Below, piece by piece: positions 27,525 to 37,200 of a stretch of 64,000 nt of DNA. Position 1 is the first letter of the stretch; each line of letters starts with the position of its first letter. A program made the position numbers and the translations under genes. Under the pieces are notes generated by a model. It saw only the letters and a program-made list of their open reading frames with translations. It was not told where the DNA came from and did no database searches. The stretch covers positions 74,010 through 138,009 of the forward strand of contig NYYZ01000002.1 of NCBI GenBank assembly GCA_002686945.1, given 5' to 3'. This stretch comes from Planctomycetota bacterium. Its GTDB lineage: Bacteria > Planctomycetota > UBA1135 > GCA-002686595.

Positions 27525-27572
27525 GAAGAGCCATTCTAACCCCTAGGGCCACATTTTCGGAGACGGCTCTTC
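27525..27572 (-). promoter_or_regulatory. Inverted repeat abutting the mtnA start
   Basis: GAAGAGCC (27525-27532) is repeated as its exact reverse complement at 27565-27572, with a 32-nt spacer that contains the TTAGAAT -10 candidate. On the minus strand one arm ends one base before the mtnA ATG. It may be an operator flanking the promoter, or a leader hairpin if transcription starts further upstream. It does not resemble a SAM riboswitch as far as can be judged by eye. Confidence 0.3.
27533..27539 (-). promoter_or_regulatory. Possible -10 element of mtnA (TTAGAAT)
   Basis: TAGAAT matches the -10 consensus at 5 of 6 positions and lies 9 nt before the mtnA ATG on the minus strand, which would leave a leader of 0-3 nt. 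No clear -35. Confidence 0.4.
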
Positions 27573-27645
27573 CCCCGCTGCCCGGCGCTGCTGTCTGGGA
27601 CCGGCGGGGGCGAAATGAGGTCTGGAATTTCCTGACCGATTCGGC

Positions 27646-28137
27646 CTAGAGCTTGCTCTGCAGGCGCGCATCCTTGGCGCGCACGGACTCTGTCTGCTTT
27701 TGACGATGGTCCTCAATACGCTTCGCCAGATTTGAATCGCTGACCGCTAGCAGCCGGGCCGCAAACAGCGCTGCATTCACCGGTCCGCCAGAGTTTGCTC
27801 CAAAAGTGGCCACGGGCACTCCCCCTGGCATCTGCACCGTGGCCAGCAGGGCGTCGAGTCCTCCCATGGGCGGGTTGTCCATGGGAATTCCCAGCACAGG
27901 CAGGCCGGTGTGGGCGGCTACGACGCCAGCAAGGTGTGCAGCGCCTCCAGCGGCACAAATGAATACTTTGATTCCCCGTTCAGGTGCCTCGGTGACGAAC
28001 GCGGCCACATCGTCCGGGGTGCGATGGGCCGACATGACACGCGCCTCGAACGGGATTTCCAGACCACGTAGGGTCTCAAGACAACCCTCAAGGCGCGGCA
28101 GATCAGAGTCGGATCCCATCAAGAGAGCCACGCTCAT
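27646..28137 (-). CDS. purE: N5-carboxyaminoimidazole ribonucleotide mutase
   Basis: Class I PurE of 163 residues, moving the carboxyl group of N5-CAIR to give CAIR in purine synthesis. The nucleotide-binding loop is MGSDSD (7-12), the catalytic histidine lies in SAHRTPD (H38), then AAGGAAHLAGVVAAHT and GLDALLATVQMPGGVPVAT, the bacterial type rather than the class II animal-type enzyme. It overlaps the upstream purC by ATGA, so the two are translationally coupled. purK, which would make its substrate, is not in the window. Confidence 0.96.
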   Translation of the reverse strand: MSVALLMGSDSDLPRLEGCLETLRGLEIPFEARVMSAHRTPDDVAAFVTEAPERGIKVFICAAGGAAHLAGVVAAHTGLPVLGIPMDNPPMGGLDALLATVQMPGGVPVATFGANSGGPVNAALFAARLLAVSDSNLAKRIEDHRQKQTESVRAKDARLQSKL

Positions 28138-29060
28138 GCCTGCACCCCTGCGGGCACTTCGCCGGTCAAACGCATGCAGATGTCCAGGTATCCCTCGCGC
28201 ACGCGCCCCAGGATTGCCGGGTCCAGATCCGGGGCGGGAGCTTCCTTGTTCCAGTCCAGGGTCTCGAGGTAGTCCCGCAGGATTTGCTTGTCCAGGCTCG
28301 GGGGCGAGCCACCGATCTTGTACTGGTCTGCTGGCCAGAATCGGCTGGAATCCGGGGTCAAGGCTTCATCGATCAAGAGCACTTCGCCGTTGCGCGTGCC
28401 CAATTCGAACTTGGTGTCCGCCAACAGGATTCCGATCTTGGCCAGTTCTTCGGTGCCCCGCTGGAACAGGTCGAGGGCAAGTTGCTTGCCCCCTAGCCAG
28501 CGTTCGTTGCCCACAAGTTCTTCTGCTTCGTTGGGAGACAGTGGTCGGTCGTGGACCTCGTGCTTGGTGGTGGGGGTCAAGAGGGGTGCGTCCAACTGTT
28601 CCGCCTGCTGCAGGCCTTCAGGCAGGGGCAATCCACAGACGCTGCCTATTTGTTGGTACTCCTTCCAGCCGGATCCGGTGATGTAACCGCGCACCACCCA
28701 TTCAATTGGATCGGGGGTACAACGCTTGACGATCATGGATCGTCCACGCAAAAGGTCCTGCCACTCGTTGTCCAGGGTGTTCACATCCTCGATTTGGGTG
28801 GAGACCAGATGATTGGGAACCAGATCCTCAGTTCTGGCAAACCAATGCTGGGCTATGCGCGTCAGCACTCGACCCTTGTCCGGCACCCCGTCGTGCATGA
28901 CCACGTCAAAGGCACTGATGCGGTCGGTGGTCACGAACAGCAGGTGGTCCGTGTCAAGAGCGTAGATGTCGCGTACCTTGCCGCTGGCGACCTTGTCCAG
29001 GTTTGGAGGGCACTGGGTGTTGCCGAGGTAGGCAGGCGTGATGGAGGAAGAAGGACTCAT
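28134..29060 (-). CDS. purC: Phosphoribosylaminoimidazole-succinocarboxamide synthase (SAICAR synthetase)
   Basis: Purine pathway enzyme that joins aspartate to CAIR using ATP, the step directly after PurE. About 308 residues, the longer form also known from yeast and many bacteria. Motifs: SGKVRDIYAL, TDRISAFDVVMHDGVP, KRCTPDPIEWVVRGYITGSG, EYQQIG, IGILLADTKFELG and LIDEALTPDSSRFWP. The chosen ATG gives the usual N-terminus; an upstream extension of 21 codons would overlap the divergent aroA gene. It precedes purE with a 4-base overlap. The 46-base gap to aroA holds -10-like elements on both strands. Confidence 0.96.
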   Translation of the reverse strand: MSPSSSITPAYLGNTQCPPNLDKVASGKVRDIYALDTDHLLFVTTDRISAFDVVMHDGVPDKGRVLTRIAQHWFARTEDLVPNHLVSTQIEDVNTLDNEWQDLLRGRSMIVKRCTPDPIEWVVRGYITGSGWKEYQQIGSVCGLPLPEGLQQAEQLDAPLLTPTTKHEVHDRPLSPNEAEELVGNERWLGGKQLALDLFQRGTEELAKIGILLADTKFELGTRNGEVLLIDEALTPDSSRFWPADQYKIGGSPPSLDKQILRDYLETLDWNKEAPAPDLDPAILGRVREGYLDICMRLTGEVPAGVQA

Positions 29061-29069
29061 GGGGCGGAC

Positions 29070-29076
29070 AGTATGA
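29070..29076 (-). promoter_or_regulatory. Possible -10 element of purC (TCATACT)
   Basis: On the minus strand CATACT (4 of 6 to consensus) lies 9 nt before the purC ATG; TTGTAG sits 17 bp further upstream as a weak -35. The predicted transcript would have almost no leader. Confidence 0.3.
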
Positions 29077-29092
29077 CCCCAACGGGCGCAGG

Positions 29093-29099
29093 CTACAAT
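29093..29099 (+). promoter_or_regulatory. Possible -10 element of aroA (CTACAAT)
   Basis: TACAAT matches 5 of 6 consensus positions and ends 7 nt before the aroA ATG, so the start codon itself is the likely +1. It is the best member of the CTAnnnT group and shares a 46-base gap with the purC promoter on the other strand. Confidence 0.45.
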
Positions 29100-29106
29100 C
29101 CGAACC

Positions 29107-30444
29107 ATGGCAGAACAGGTCAAATTGCTGGGAGTGGGTGGCCGCCTTGGGGGTGCGGTGATTGTTCCCAGTTCGAAATCGATTGCCCAGCGGGCGGTCC
29201 TGCTGGGAATGGTTGCTCACGGGAGGACCCGTTTGAAGCACCTGCGTGACGGGGAAGATGTGCGCTCGGCTGTTGGCATCGCAGCGGGCACAGGACCTGC
29301 TTCCGATGCAGCGTTGCCCACGGTTCTTGAGTTGCAGGGCACTCCACCGGGCGCAGGGAATGGGCAGGCCCAGCGCTGGGCTGTGGGGGAGTCTGGCACT
29401 CTAGCCCGCTGTGCCACCGCCCTGGCTGCCTTTGGGTTGGATCCCGGTGGGGCGACGGAGATCCATCCCAGGGGAAGCCTGCTGACCCGTAGAAGTCCGG
29501 CCTTGATGCGCGCCCTGGAGTCGGCGGGGGCTTGCATAGATGAGCTGGGGGCTCAGGGGGGTTGGCCGCTGCGGGTGAAGTCCTTGCAGCCGCCCGAGGA
29601 GGTCTTGCTGGAGAATCCGAGCTCGAGTCAGGAGGTGAGCGCATTGCTCCAGGCCCTTGCGGCCTGGCCAGATCCCAGGTTGCTCCGGGTGCGCGGAGTG
29701 ATTCCAAGTGAGCCTTATGTGCATCTGACCATCTCTGTCTTGAATGAGTTTGGAGCCGAGGTGCGTTGGGAACCCGTGTCGCTTGAGGAGAGTTTGTTCC
29801 ATATATACGGACCACTCCACGCCCCAGCGCAGACACTGGTCATTGAGCCGGATGCATCCGCCGCAGCAGTGGCCCTCGCTGCGGGCTGTCTGTCCAGAGG
29901 CGAGGCGCGGGTCGAGGGCTTGGGGCTTGAGTCGTCCCAGGGGGATATTCGTGTGGTCGAATACCTCAAGGCCTTTGGCTGTCAGGCGCAGGAAAAGCAG
30001 GTTGCCGGACAGGCTTCCCTGTGGGCTTGCGGAGTCCCTACCCGTGGCGTTGATTTGAACCTGTCAGGGGAGCCGGATCTTGCCCCGGTGCTGGTGCCTC
30101 TGGCCGCCGCCGCGGCCAAGGCCGGGCACGGCAGTCGCATCCGAGGGCTGGGCACCTTGGATAGTAAGGAGAGTCCGCGGCTTGCCGGCCTGGTCCAGGG
30201 TCTGGAGGCCTGCGGCTTTGAAGTGCGGGCTGGTGCCAGCGAATTGGTCCTCGATCCGGGTTGGAATCCGGTCGCTGGGCCCATTCTGGATGCCCATGGA
30301 GACCATCGCATGTTCTTTGCCTGGACCCTGCTCGGATGGGTTGTCCCGGGCCTGCGCATACGGGGTCGGGAACATGTGGCCAAGTCCTGGCCCGACTTTT
30401 TGACCGACTTTGCCTCTGCTGGGGCGGAATGGGTCCAATCCTAG
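29107..30444 (+). CDS. aroA: 3-phosphoshikimate 1-carboxyvinyltransferase (EPSP synthase)
   Basis: Shikimate pathway enzyme transferring the enolpyruvyl group of PEP to shikimate-3-phosphate. 445 residues. Motifs: VPSSKSIAQRAVLLG with the substrate lysine K24, GESGTLARCATALAAFG (variant of the usual GNSGTT/AR region), NPSSSQEVSALLQAL, IEPDASAAAVALAAG and DAHGDHRMFFAWTLLG. The SxTR-like glycine-rich PEP loop is somewhat diverged, as is common outside proteobacteria. ATG start with no Shine-Dalgarno but a TACAAT 7 nt upstream. It heads the long plus-strand run that continues with galE. Confidence 0.94.
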   Translation: MAEQVKLLGVGGRLGGAVIVPSSKSIAQRAVLLGMVAHGRTRLKHLRDGEDVRSAVGIAAGTGPASDAALPTVLELQGTPPGAGNGQAQRWAVGESGTLARCATALAAFGLDPGGATEIHPRGSLLTRRSPALMRALESAGACIDELGAQGGWPLRVKSLQPPEEVLLENPSSSQEVSALLQALAAWPDPRLLRVRGVIPSEPYVHLTISVLNEFGAEVRWEPVSLEESLFHIYGPLHAPAQTLVIEPDASAAAVALAAGCLSRGEARVEGLGLESSQGDIRVVEYLKAFGCQAQEKQVAGQASLWACGVPTRGVDLNLSGEPDLAPVLVPLAAAAAKAGHGSRIRGLGTLDSKESPRLAGLVQGLEACGFEVRAGASELVLDPGWNPVAGPILDAHGDHRMFFAWTLLGWVVPGLRIRGREHVAKSWPDFLTDFASAGAEWVQS

Positions 30445-30456
30445 GGCCTCAAGGAG

Positions 30457-30463
30457 CTAGGCT
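30457..30463 (+). promoter_or_regulatory. Possible -10 element of galE (CTAGGCT)
   Basis: CTAGGCT lies 9 nt before the galE ATG inside the 28-base gap after aroA. The same 8-mer GCTAGGCT recurs before cca at 55236-55243. Readthrough from aroA is also possible. AAGGAG at 30451-30456 is too far (16 nt) to be a good ribosome site. Confidence 0.28.
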
Positions 30464-30472
30464 CTGACTCCC

Positions 30473-31498
30473 ATGGCACCCCAACCTACTTCCACTCCTG
30501 TCCCCAGCGGCCCTATTCTCGTGACCGGTGGCGCAGGCTATGTGGGATCCCACGCGGTCCGCATGTTGCATCGCGCCGGGGTGCCCCTGGCAGTCCTCGA
30601 TAACCTGAGCGCCGGCCACTTGTCTGCGGTGCCCAAGAAGGTGCCCTTCTTCAAAGGGGACCTGCTGGACGAAAGTCGTTTGGATGAGGTCTTTGCCGAG
30701 ATCCGACCCCGCGCAATCCTGCATTTCGCGGCTCGCTGTTATGTGGGCGAGTCGGTGCGTGATCCGGAGGGCTATCACCTGGTCAATGTAGAGGGCACGC
30801 AACGACTGCTCAGGGCCGCGCGACAAGTTGAGGTCAAGGAGTTTGTCTTCTCTTCCACCTGTGCCACCTACGGGGTGCCCCAGGGCTTGCCCATCAACGA
30901 GGACCATCCCCAGAACCCAATCAGTCCCTATGGGGAGACCAAGCTCAAGGTCGAGCACATGCTGGCGGCCGAGGAAAAGGAGGTGGGCCTGCGATTTGCG
31001 TGCCTCAGGTACTTCAATGCCGCGGGTGCTGATCCAAGTGGTCTGCACGGGGAGGATCACCGTCCGGAAACCCATCTGATACCACTCGCCCTGCAGGTGG
31101 CCCTTGGGCAACGGGACCAGCTATCTGTATTTGGAACCGACCACGACACGCGGGACGGTACCTGCATCCGGGACTATGTACACATCGATGATTTGGCGGA
31201 CGCGCATCTCAGGGCTCTGTCCCTGCTTCAGTCCGGGCACGAGTCCCTGGCTTGCAACCTGGGGACGGGAGAGGGGGTCACCGTGCGAGAGGTGATCGCC
31301 ATGGCCCGCAAAGTCAGCGGTCATCCAGTTCCCTCCCTGGACACCTCTGCCAGGGAAGGGGATCCCGCCGGTTTGATCAGTGACGGCAGCCGAGCGATCT
31401 CCATGCTCGGCTGGGTTCCTCGGCGATCGGATCTGAGGACTCTTCTGGAGGACGCCTGGCGTTGGCATCGAAAGCACCCCACCGGGTATCGGGACTGA
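30473..31498 (+). CDS. galE: UDP-glucose 4-epimerase
   Basis: Short-chain dehydrogenase-type epimerase of 341 residues that interconverts UDP-glucose and UDP-galactose for envelope sugars. The NAD-binding glycine motif is TGGAGYVGSHAVRML (near residue 20), followed by VLDNLSAGH. The catalytic pair is Y153 and K157 in PYGETK, with FSSTCATYG before it. YFNAAGADPSGLHGEDH and RDYVHIDDLADAH are GalE-specific. No other Leloir gene is nearby, so the role is probably supply of UDP-galactose. Confidence 0.94.
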   Translation: MAPQPTSTPVPSGPILVTGGAGYVGSHAVRMLHRAGVPLAVLDNLSAGHLSAVPKKVPFFKGDLLDESRLDEVFAEIRPRAILHFAARCYVGESVRDPEGYHLVNVEGTQRLLRAARQVEVKEFVFSSTCATYGVPQGLPINEDHPQNPISPYGETKLKVEHMLAAEEKEVGLRFACLRYFNAAGADPSGLHGEDHRPETHLIPLALQVALGQRDQLSVFGTDHDTRDGTCIRDYVHIDDLADAHLRALSLLQSGHESLACNLGTGEGVTVREVIAMARKVSGHPVPSLDTSAREGDPAGLISDGSRAISMLGWVPRRSDLRTLLEDAWRWHRKHPTGYRD

Positions 31499-31565
31499 GG
31501 GAGTTCTTCGATTTGCTGCGTGGGCTCGTTACCCTTCTCCCTTGCGTTCCAGCACGGCACAGTCA

Positions 31566-33272
31566 GTGAGAGCACTGTTCTTCCCAACGCGGCCCAGGCC
31601 CCGTTTGCGGTCGCTGGTACCTGTGGCCTGTTTCTGGGTCCTGGGTCTGCTGGCCATGGGTGCCTGTGGCGGGGCCGGAGAGGGGTCGGGCGGGGTGCCC
31701 CTGGTCTTCGATGTGCCCTCGTCCCAAGGCGGGGCCGTCGCGCCAAGTTCGAGCGGGTCGCTGGAGGTTCAAGACCCTGCGGTTGCACATGATGCAAGCA
31801 CCGTGCCCGCGGGGACCCGTCAGTGGGACCAACTGAGCGGATACGACCGTCAGCTGCAGGGTGAGGTTGAGGCCGCGGTCTATCAGGGCCTGAACGCGGC
31901 CAAGACCCACGGCAAGCTGAAGAGCGCGGATTGCAGCGTTGCGGCGGTTGTCCTGGACCTTGCACGGGGTCGCCAGTTGGTGGCACTTGGCAGCAAGCGT
32001 GCGCAGAGGCCTGCTTCCAATCAAAAGATTCTGACCGCCATCGCCGCTCTTGCACTCCTGGGAGGCAACGGATCATTCGAGACTCCGGTCGAGGCTCTGG
32101 GGACAATCGAGGCCGGGACCCTGCGTGGGCAGCTTGTTCTGCGTGCTGGGGGAGATCCTGTCTATGACCGCAACCAGGAGAGTGCCATGCCCGCCTGGGC
32201 GATGGATGTGGCTCAACTGCTTGCGCGGGCAGGAATTCAACGCGTGGAAGGCGATCTTGTCTTGGACACGGGAACCTATGCCAGGCCGGGGCCTGCCCCG
32301 GCCTGGCCCAGCAAAGGGGACCACTGGCAGGAGTACTGCGCCCTGGCTGGCGGTTTCAGTGCCAACGCTGGTTGCTTGAGCGCCGTGCTTGAGTCGGTTC
32401 CGGGGATGTTGCGCGTGCGCGTCCTGCCTCCGGGCCATGGCCTGCAGGAGGAGATCAGCGTGCGCAAGGGGCCGGCCAAGAAGGCCTTGGACGTGCGCGT
32501 GGGAGTTCAGGGCTCGCGCGTCATCGTGGGGGGCACGATTCCCGCGGGGATTCCCAACTGGTCGGCTCGCTTCGCTCATCCTGATCCTGTGGCACTCTTT
32601 GGAGGCGCTCTCGTTTTTGCTCTGGGCTTGCATGGGGTGGAGGTCACGGGTGCAGTCCGCCTGCAGGTGGATGCCCCTCCGGGAACTCCTCTGGGAGTGA
32701 TTTCCAGGCCTGTTGCGGGGCAATTGGAGGCCGTGCTTCTGGATTCCAACAATAGTGTTGCTGATCAACTTTTCTTGACGCTCGGGGCTCGGGGTGGGCA
32801 TGGTTCACGCGCTGGCTCACTGGCGGCGGTGCGGACTGCCCTCGGGAATCTGCAGCTTGCCTCGGGCCACCTCATGATGTTGGATGGCTCAGGTCTGTCC
32901 CGGGAAAACCGGGTCACCCCGCGCCTCCTGGCGGGGGCTATGGCCAGTTTCATGGAACAGGATCCGGCCGCCTTTGATCTGTTTCTGCAGGCCCTGCCTC
33001 TGGCCGGACGCAGCGGAAGTCTGGCAAAGCGCATGGGCAAGGGTGCCGCCTTTGAAACCGTGCGAGCCAAGACGGGTTTTATCGGCGGCACCAGTGGCCT
33101 CTCTGGGGTTGCGTTGGAGGACGGTGTTCCCCGACTTGCGTTCTCAATTCTGGTGGAGTATCCGCGCAAGGCCGGACTCAACGCTCGGGCCTGGAAACCA
33201 ATGCAGGATCGCATCGCTCAGTCACTGGCTGCTTGGATCAATTCGCATCCCAGTCCCCCAACCCAGCGCTGA
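31566..33272 (+). CDS. dacB: D-alanyl-D-alanine carboxypeptidase/endopeptidase, PBP4 family
   Basis: Class C low-molecular-mass penicillin-binding protein of about 568 residues that trims or cleaves peptidoglycan cross-links in the periplasm. The three active-site motifs are present: S151-N-Q-K154 (SxxK), SNN in LLDSNNSVADQLF and K502-T-G in RAKTGFIGGTSGLSG, with MLDGSGLSRENRVTP between the latter two. The N-terminus has a hydrophobic segment and a lipobox-like LLAMGAC, so it may be a lipoprotein. The start is uncertain: GTG at 31566 is used; TTG at 31542 in the same frame is an alternative. A peptidoglycan enzyme is of interest if the host is planctomycete-like, since cell-wall genes were long thought to be reduced there. 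Confidence 0.9.
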   Translation: MRALFFPTRPRPRLRSLVPVACFWVLGLLAMGACGGAGEGSGGVPLVFDVPSSQGGAVAPSSSGSLEVQDPAVAHDASTVPAGTRQWDQLSGYDRQLQGEVEAAVYQGLNAAKTHGKLKSADCSVAAVVLDLARGRQLVALGSKRAQRPASNQKILTAIAALALLGGNGSFETPVEALGTIEAGTLRGQLVLRAGGDPVYDRNQESAMPAWAMDVAQLLARAGIQRVEGDLVLDTGTYARPGPAPAWPSKGDHWQEYCALAGGFSANAGCLSAVLESVPGMLRVRVLPPGHGLQEEISVRKGPAKKALDVRVGVQGSRVIVGGTIPAGIPNWSARFAHPDPVALFGGALVFALGLHGVEVTGAVRLQVDAPPGTPLGVISRPVAGQLEAVLLDSNNSVADQLFLTLGARGGHGSRAGSLAAVRTALGNLQLASGHLMMLDGSGLSRENRVTPRLLAGAMASFMEQDPAAFDLFLQALPLAGRSGSLAKRMGKGAAFETVRAKTGFIGGTSGLSGVALEDGVPRLAFSILVEYPRKAGLNARAWKPMQDRIAQSLAAWINSHPSPPTQR

Positions 33273-33283
33273 GTAGGATCGCA

Positions 33284-34135
33284 ATGACCTGGAACGATAT
33301 TGATTCTCTGGCCTTGGATTCCCCCTGGCGAGCCGATCTGAAGGTTGCCCTGCAGGCGGCTCAGGAAGCGGGACAGATTCTGATGGGGCACCTTGGGCAC
33401 TTGGACCCCGCAGAGATACGTTCCAAGAGTGCGGAACGGGATCTGGTGACCGCGGCGGATGTGGCTTCAGAGAGAGTCCTGGTCAAGCACCTGCGGGAGG
33501 CATGTCCGGGGCATGCGATCGAAGCGGAGGAAGAAGTCTCGGATCCTGCCGATGACCGACCTCGCTGGTTTCTCGATCCTCTTGATGGCACCACCAACTT
33601 TGTGCATAGCCTGCCCGCCTTTGCGGTCTCCATGGGGCTGTTTGCTGATGGCCGTCCGGTAGCTGCGGTTGTTCATGCACCCCGGCTGGGGGAGACCTTT
33701 TGGGCCCTCTCTGGCTGCGGGGCCTACCTGGGGCCCAGACGACTTTGGGTTCGCCCCACCAAGTCACTGGGCGACGCAATCCTGGCCACTGGTTTTCCTT
33801 ATCGGCGGGGGCAATTGGCCAATCCCAACTTGGGGAACTTCTGCCACTTCTTTCCACATGTACGCGGGATGCGGCGCTTTGGATCAGCGGCTTTGGACCT
33901 GGCCTATGTGGCTGCGGGACGGCTGGACGGCTATTGGGAACTGCACCTCTCGCCCTACGACGTGGCCGCTGGCGGGTTGCTTGTGATCGAGGCCGGGGGC
34001 CTGGTGACCGATGGAGTGGGGGGTCAGGATTGGCTGCGGGGACGCAGCATCGTGGCCGCGGGGCCTGATTTGCATCCCATCATGCTGGCTGGTCTGGATC
34101 TGGACGGCTTGACAGAAGATCGACCCGGGGCCTGA
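33284..34135 (+). CDS. Inositol monophosphatase family phosphatase
   Basis: A 283-residue Mg-dependent phosphatase of the IMPase/FBPase superfamily. Metal ligands are recognisable: the glutamate of EAEEEVSD, the motif DPLDGTTNFVHSLP (about 100) and the distal aspartate in SPYDVAAGGLLVIEAGG, with FGSAALDLAYVAAGR before it. The substrate may be inositol phosphate, histidinol phosphate or another phosphomonoester; sequence alone does not decide. The ATG at 33284 follows a GTAGGA stretch 11 bases after the dacB stop; a longer frame from 33233 would overlap dacB. Confidence 0.9.
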   Translation: MTWNDIDSLALDSPWRADLKVALQAAQEAGQILMGHLGHLDPAEIRSKSAERDLVTAADVASERVLVKHLREACPGHAIEAEEEVSDPADDRPRWFLDPLDGTTNFVHSLPAFAVSMGLFADGRPVAAVVHAPRLGETFWALSGCGAYLGPRRLWVRPTKSLGDAILATGFPYRRGQLANPNLGNFCHFFPHVRGMRRFGSAALDLAYVAAGRLDGYWELHLSPYDVAAGGLLVIEAGGLVTDGVGGQDWLRGRSIVAAGPDLHPIMLAGLDLDGLTEDRPGA

Positions 34136-34274
34136 GGTTCCCGGCCCTGTTGGGGTTGCCAGAACAGCGTGGCTCAATTCCAGGTGGGGGGGTACCATGC
34201 GTAGCTTGGACCTCTTGAATCCCAACCCGATCAAGGTCGCCAGGCAGGATGGTTGGAAGCGGAGCAAGGGCCCT

Positions 34275-37200
34275 ATGTGCGCCATGACACAGCTCCCTGG
34301 ACCCCCCCCAATCCGCATCCGCGGCGCCAGGCAGCACAACCTGGTGGGGGTCGATGTGGATATTCCCCGCCATGCCCTGGTGGTGGTCACCGGGGTCAGC
34401 GGCTCGGGCAAGAGTTCATTGGCATTCGATACCCTGTTTCGCGAGGGCCAACGGCGCTTCCTTGAGACCCTGTCCTCTTACGCCCGGCAATTTCTGGGGG
34501 ACCTGCGGCAGCCGGAAGTGGACTCCATTGAAGGCCTGGCTCCGGCGATTGCCGTGGATCAACGGTCCGTGCCGCGGGGATCGCGCTCAACAGTCGGGAC
34601 CCTGACCGAAATCACTGACCATCTGCGCATCCTCTATGCGCGGGCGGGCACCGCCTATTGTCCTGGTTGCGATGAACCGGTGACCTCCCGAACCCCCGAG
34701 GCCCTGGTGCAAGAAGTCCTGGACGCTCACGAGGGTGATGCAATCCAGATCTGCGCCCCGGTGATTCGTAGTCGCAAGGGTCGTCATCAGGGGGTGTTCG
34801 ATGACCTGCGCAGGCGTGGGTTTGTGCGCGTGCGCGTGGATGGAGTGATCCATCGGTTGGAAGAGGTGCCGGAGCTGGGGCGCTACAAGTTGCATGACAT
34901 CGAAGTGGTCGTGGATCGCTTGCGGTCGTCTTCAGACAACCTGGCGCGCCTCAGGGAAAGCGTGCAGCAGGCCTTGGATGTGGGCGCGGGTGACTTGCTG
35001 CTGATCGCTGGGGAGGGGGTGCGTTTGCTCTCCACCCAGCGAACCTGTCCCTCCTGCGGGGACGATGTGCCTCCCCTGGAGCCGCGGCTGTTTTCATTCA
35101 ACTCGTCGGTGGGGGCCTGCCCCGGTTGCTCCGGCCACGGGGAACGGCGCCAGGCGAGCGAGCGTTCGGTTGTGGCGGATCGCACCCTCACCATTCGCGA
35201 GGGGGCTTTGGCGGTGACCCGCTCCAAGGGTGGTGCTCTGCTGTTTCCAAGGGCGGATTTTGCGTTCCTGGAAAAGGTGGCCAAGGCTCACGACTTTGAT
35301 CTCGACACTCCCTGGAAGGACCTTGGCGCCCGCGCCCGGCGGGTGATTCTGCGGGGCGCCAACGCCAAGAAGCGCTTTGAGGACAAGAGCTCCTGGGCGG
35401 GCCAGAAGTCCTCGGGTTCGGTCGTCTGGAAGCGTCGTTGGAAGGGAGTCATTCCTGCTCTTGATCGGGCGCGGGAGCGGGGCACCCGCCGCAAGATGGT
35501 GGATCGCTTCTTGGCAGTGGAGCCTTGCGGAGATTGCCAGGGCGCGCGCATTGCTCCCGCCCCGCGAGCCGTGCGCGTGGCCGGCGTGCGCTTGCCGGAA
35601 CTCACTGGGCTGCCCGTGGATCAATTGCCTGCAGCCCTCAAAGCTCTCAAGCTCGACCGGCGGGAAGCCCGAATCGGTCGCGATGTGTTGAGCGAAATTC
35701 AGCGACGACTGACCTTTCTGCTTCAGGTCGGGCTTGGATATCTGTCTTTGGATCGCGCAGCGGATACTCTTTCCGGGGGCGAGGCTCAACGAATCAGGCT
35801 TGCTGCGCAATTGGGTGCGGGCCTGCGAGGCGTCCTTTATGTGCTCGACGAACCTTCGATTGGGCTGCATGCGAGAGACCATGCAAAACTGCTCGAAGCC
35901 CTGCGAGGTCTTAGGGATCTGGGCAACTCAGTTGTTGTGGTGGAACACGACGAGGCGACTCTGCGGGCCGCGGACTGGGTCGTGGACGTGGGCCCCGGGG
36001 CGGGACGCCATGGGGGCGAGATCGTTGCCTTCGGGCCTCCTCAAAAGATTGCCAAGGCCGACACGCCCACAGGCCGCCTGCTGCGGGGAGAGTCACTGAA
36101 GGCGCCACGCGCCAATCGCCGCCCGGGAAACGGGCAGTTCCTGCGCTTGACTGGCGCGCGCGCCTTCAACCTGAAGGATGTGGATCTGACCATTGCCTTG
36201 GGCACCCTGACCGCCGTCACCGGAGTCAGTGGCTCGGGCAAGAGCACCCTGATCCAGCGCACACTGCGCCCTGCTGTCGAACGCTATCTGGGTCGCGAGG
36301 TAGCGGATCCTGGAGACCATGATGCGCTGGAGGGTCAAGCCGCAATCGATGATCTGGTGGTGGTGGATGCCTCGCCTATTGGCCGCACTCCACGCTCCAA
36401 TCCCGCCACCTACACCAAGGTCCTGACCCCTATCCGGGATCTGTTTGCTTCATTGCCGGAAGCCCGTTTGAGAGGCTACACCAAGAGTCATTTTTCATTC
36501 AATGTGGAAGCCGGCCGTTGTGAAGCCTGCCTGGGGGCCGGGGCCAAGCAAGTTGAATTGCAGTTCCTGGCGCCAGTTACCGTGCCCTGCGATGAGTGCG
36601 GCGGGCATCGCTTCCAAGAGCAGCTGCTCGATGTGACCTACAAGGGGCACTCCATAGCGGATGTGTTGGCTCTGCCCGCTGAAGAAGCCTTTGAATTGTT
36701 CGAGGGCCACACCCTGATCACTCGACCCCTGGCGTTGATGGTTGAGGTGGGCCTCGGGTATCTGACTTTGGGCCAGCCCTCTACCACGATTTCCGGAGGC
36801 GAGGCCCAGCGCCTCAAGCTGGTGTCGCATCTGTCCAAGCGGCCTCGCGGGCAGGTGCTCTACCTGCTCGATGAGCCCACTACAGGCTTGCATCATGATG
36901 ATGTGGCCCGTCTGGAAGGCGCCCTGCAACGTCTGGTGGATGGGGGCCATACGGTGGTGGTCATCGAGCACAACCTGGACCTGGTGACAGCCGCCGATCA
37001 GGTGGTGGACCTGGGACCTGAAGGCGGCGTCATGGGGGGGCGGATTCAGGCGTTCGGGACACCTGAGGAAATTGAAGCCTGCGAGACCTCCTATACGGGT
37101 GCGGCCTTGCGTGAGATCGCCAAGCAGCGGCGAGGGAGGAAGTCGGCTGCCAAGGGCAAGATCAAAAGCAAACCCAAGAGCAGCGCGAAGAAGAGTGAAC

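Noticed and set aside
27590-27632. GC-rich CCCCCGC/GCGGGGG repeat after purE
   Set aside because: No T-run and a long spacer; could be chance in GC-rich DNA.
34136-34274. LexA-type SOS box before uvrA
   Set aside because: No sequence resembling a known LexA operator was seen; only short GGGTTG/CAACCC and CTTGA/TCAAG repeats without clear meaning.
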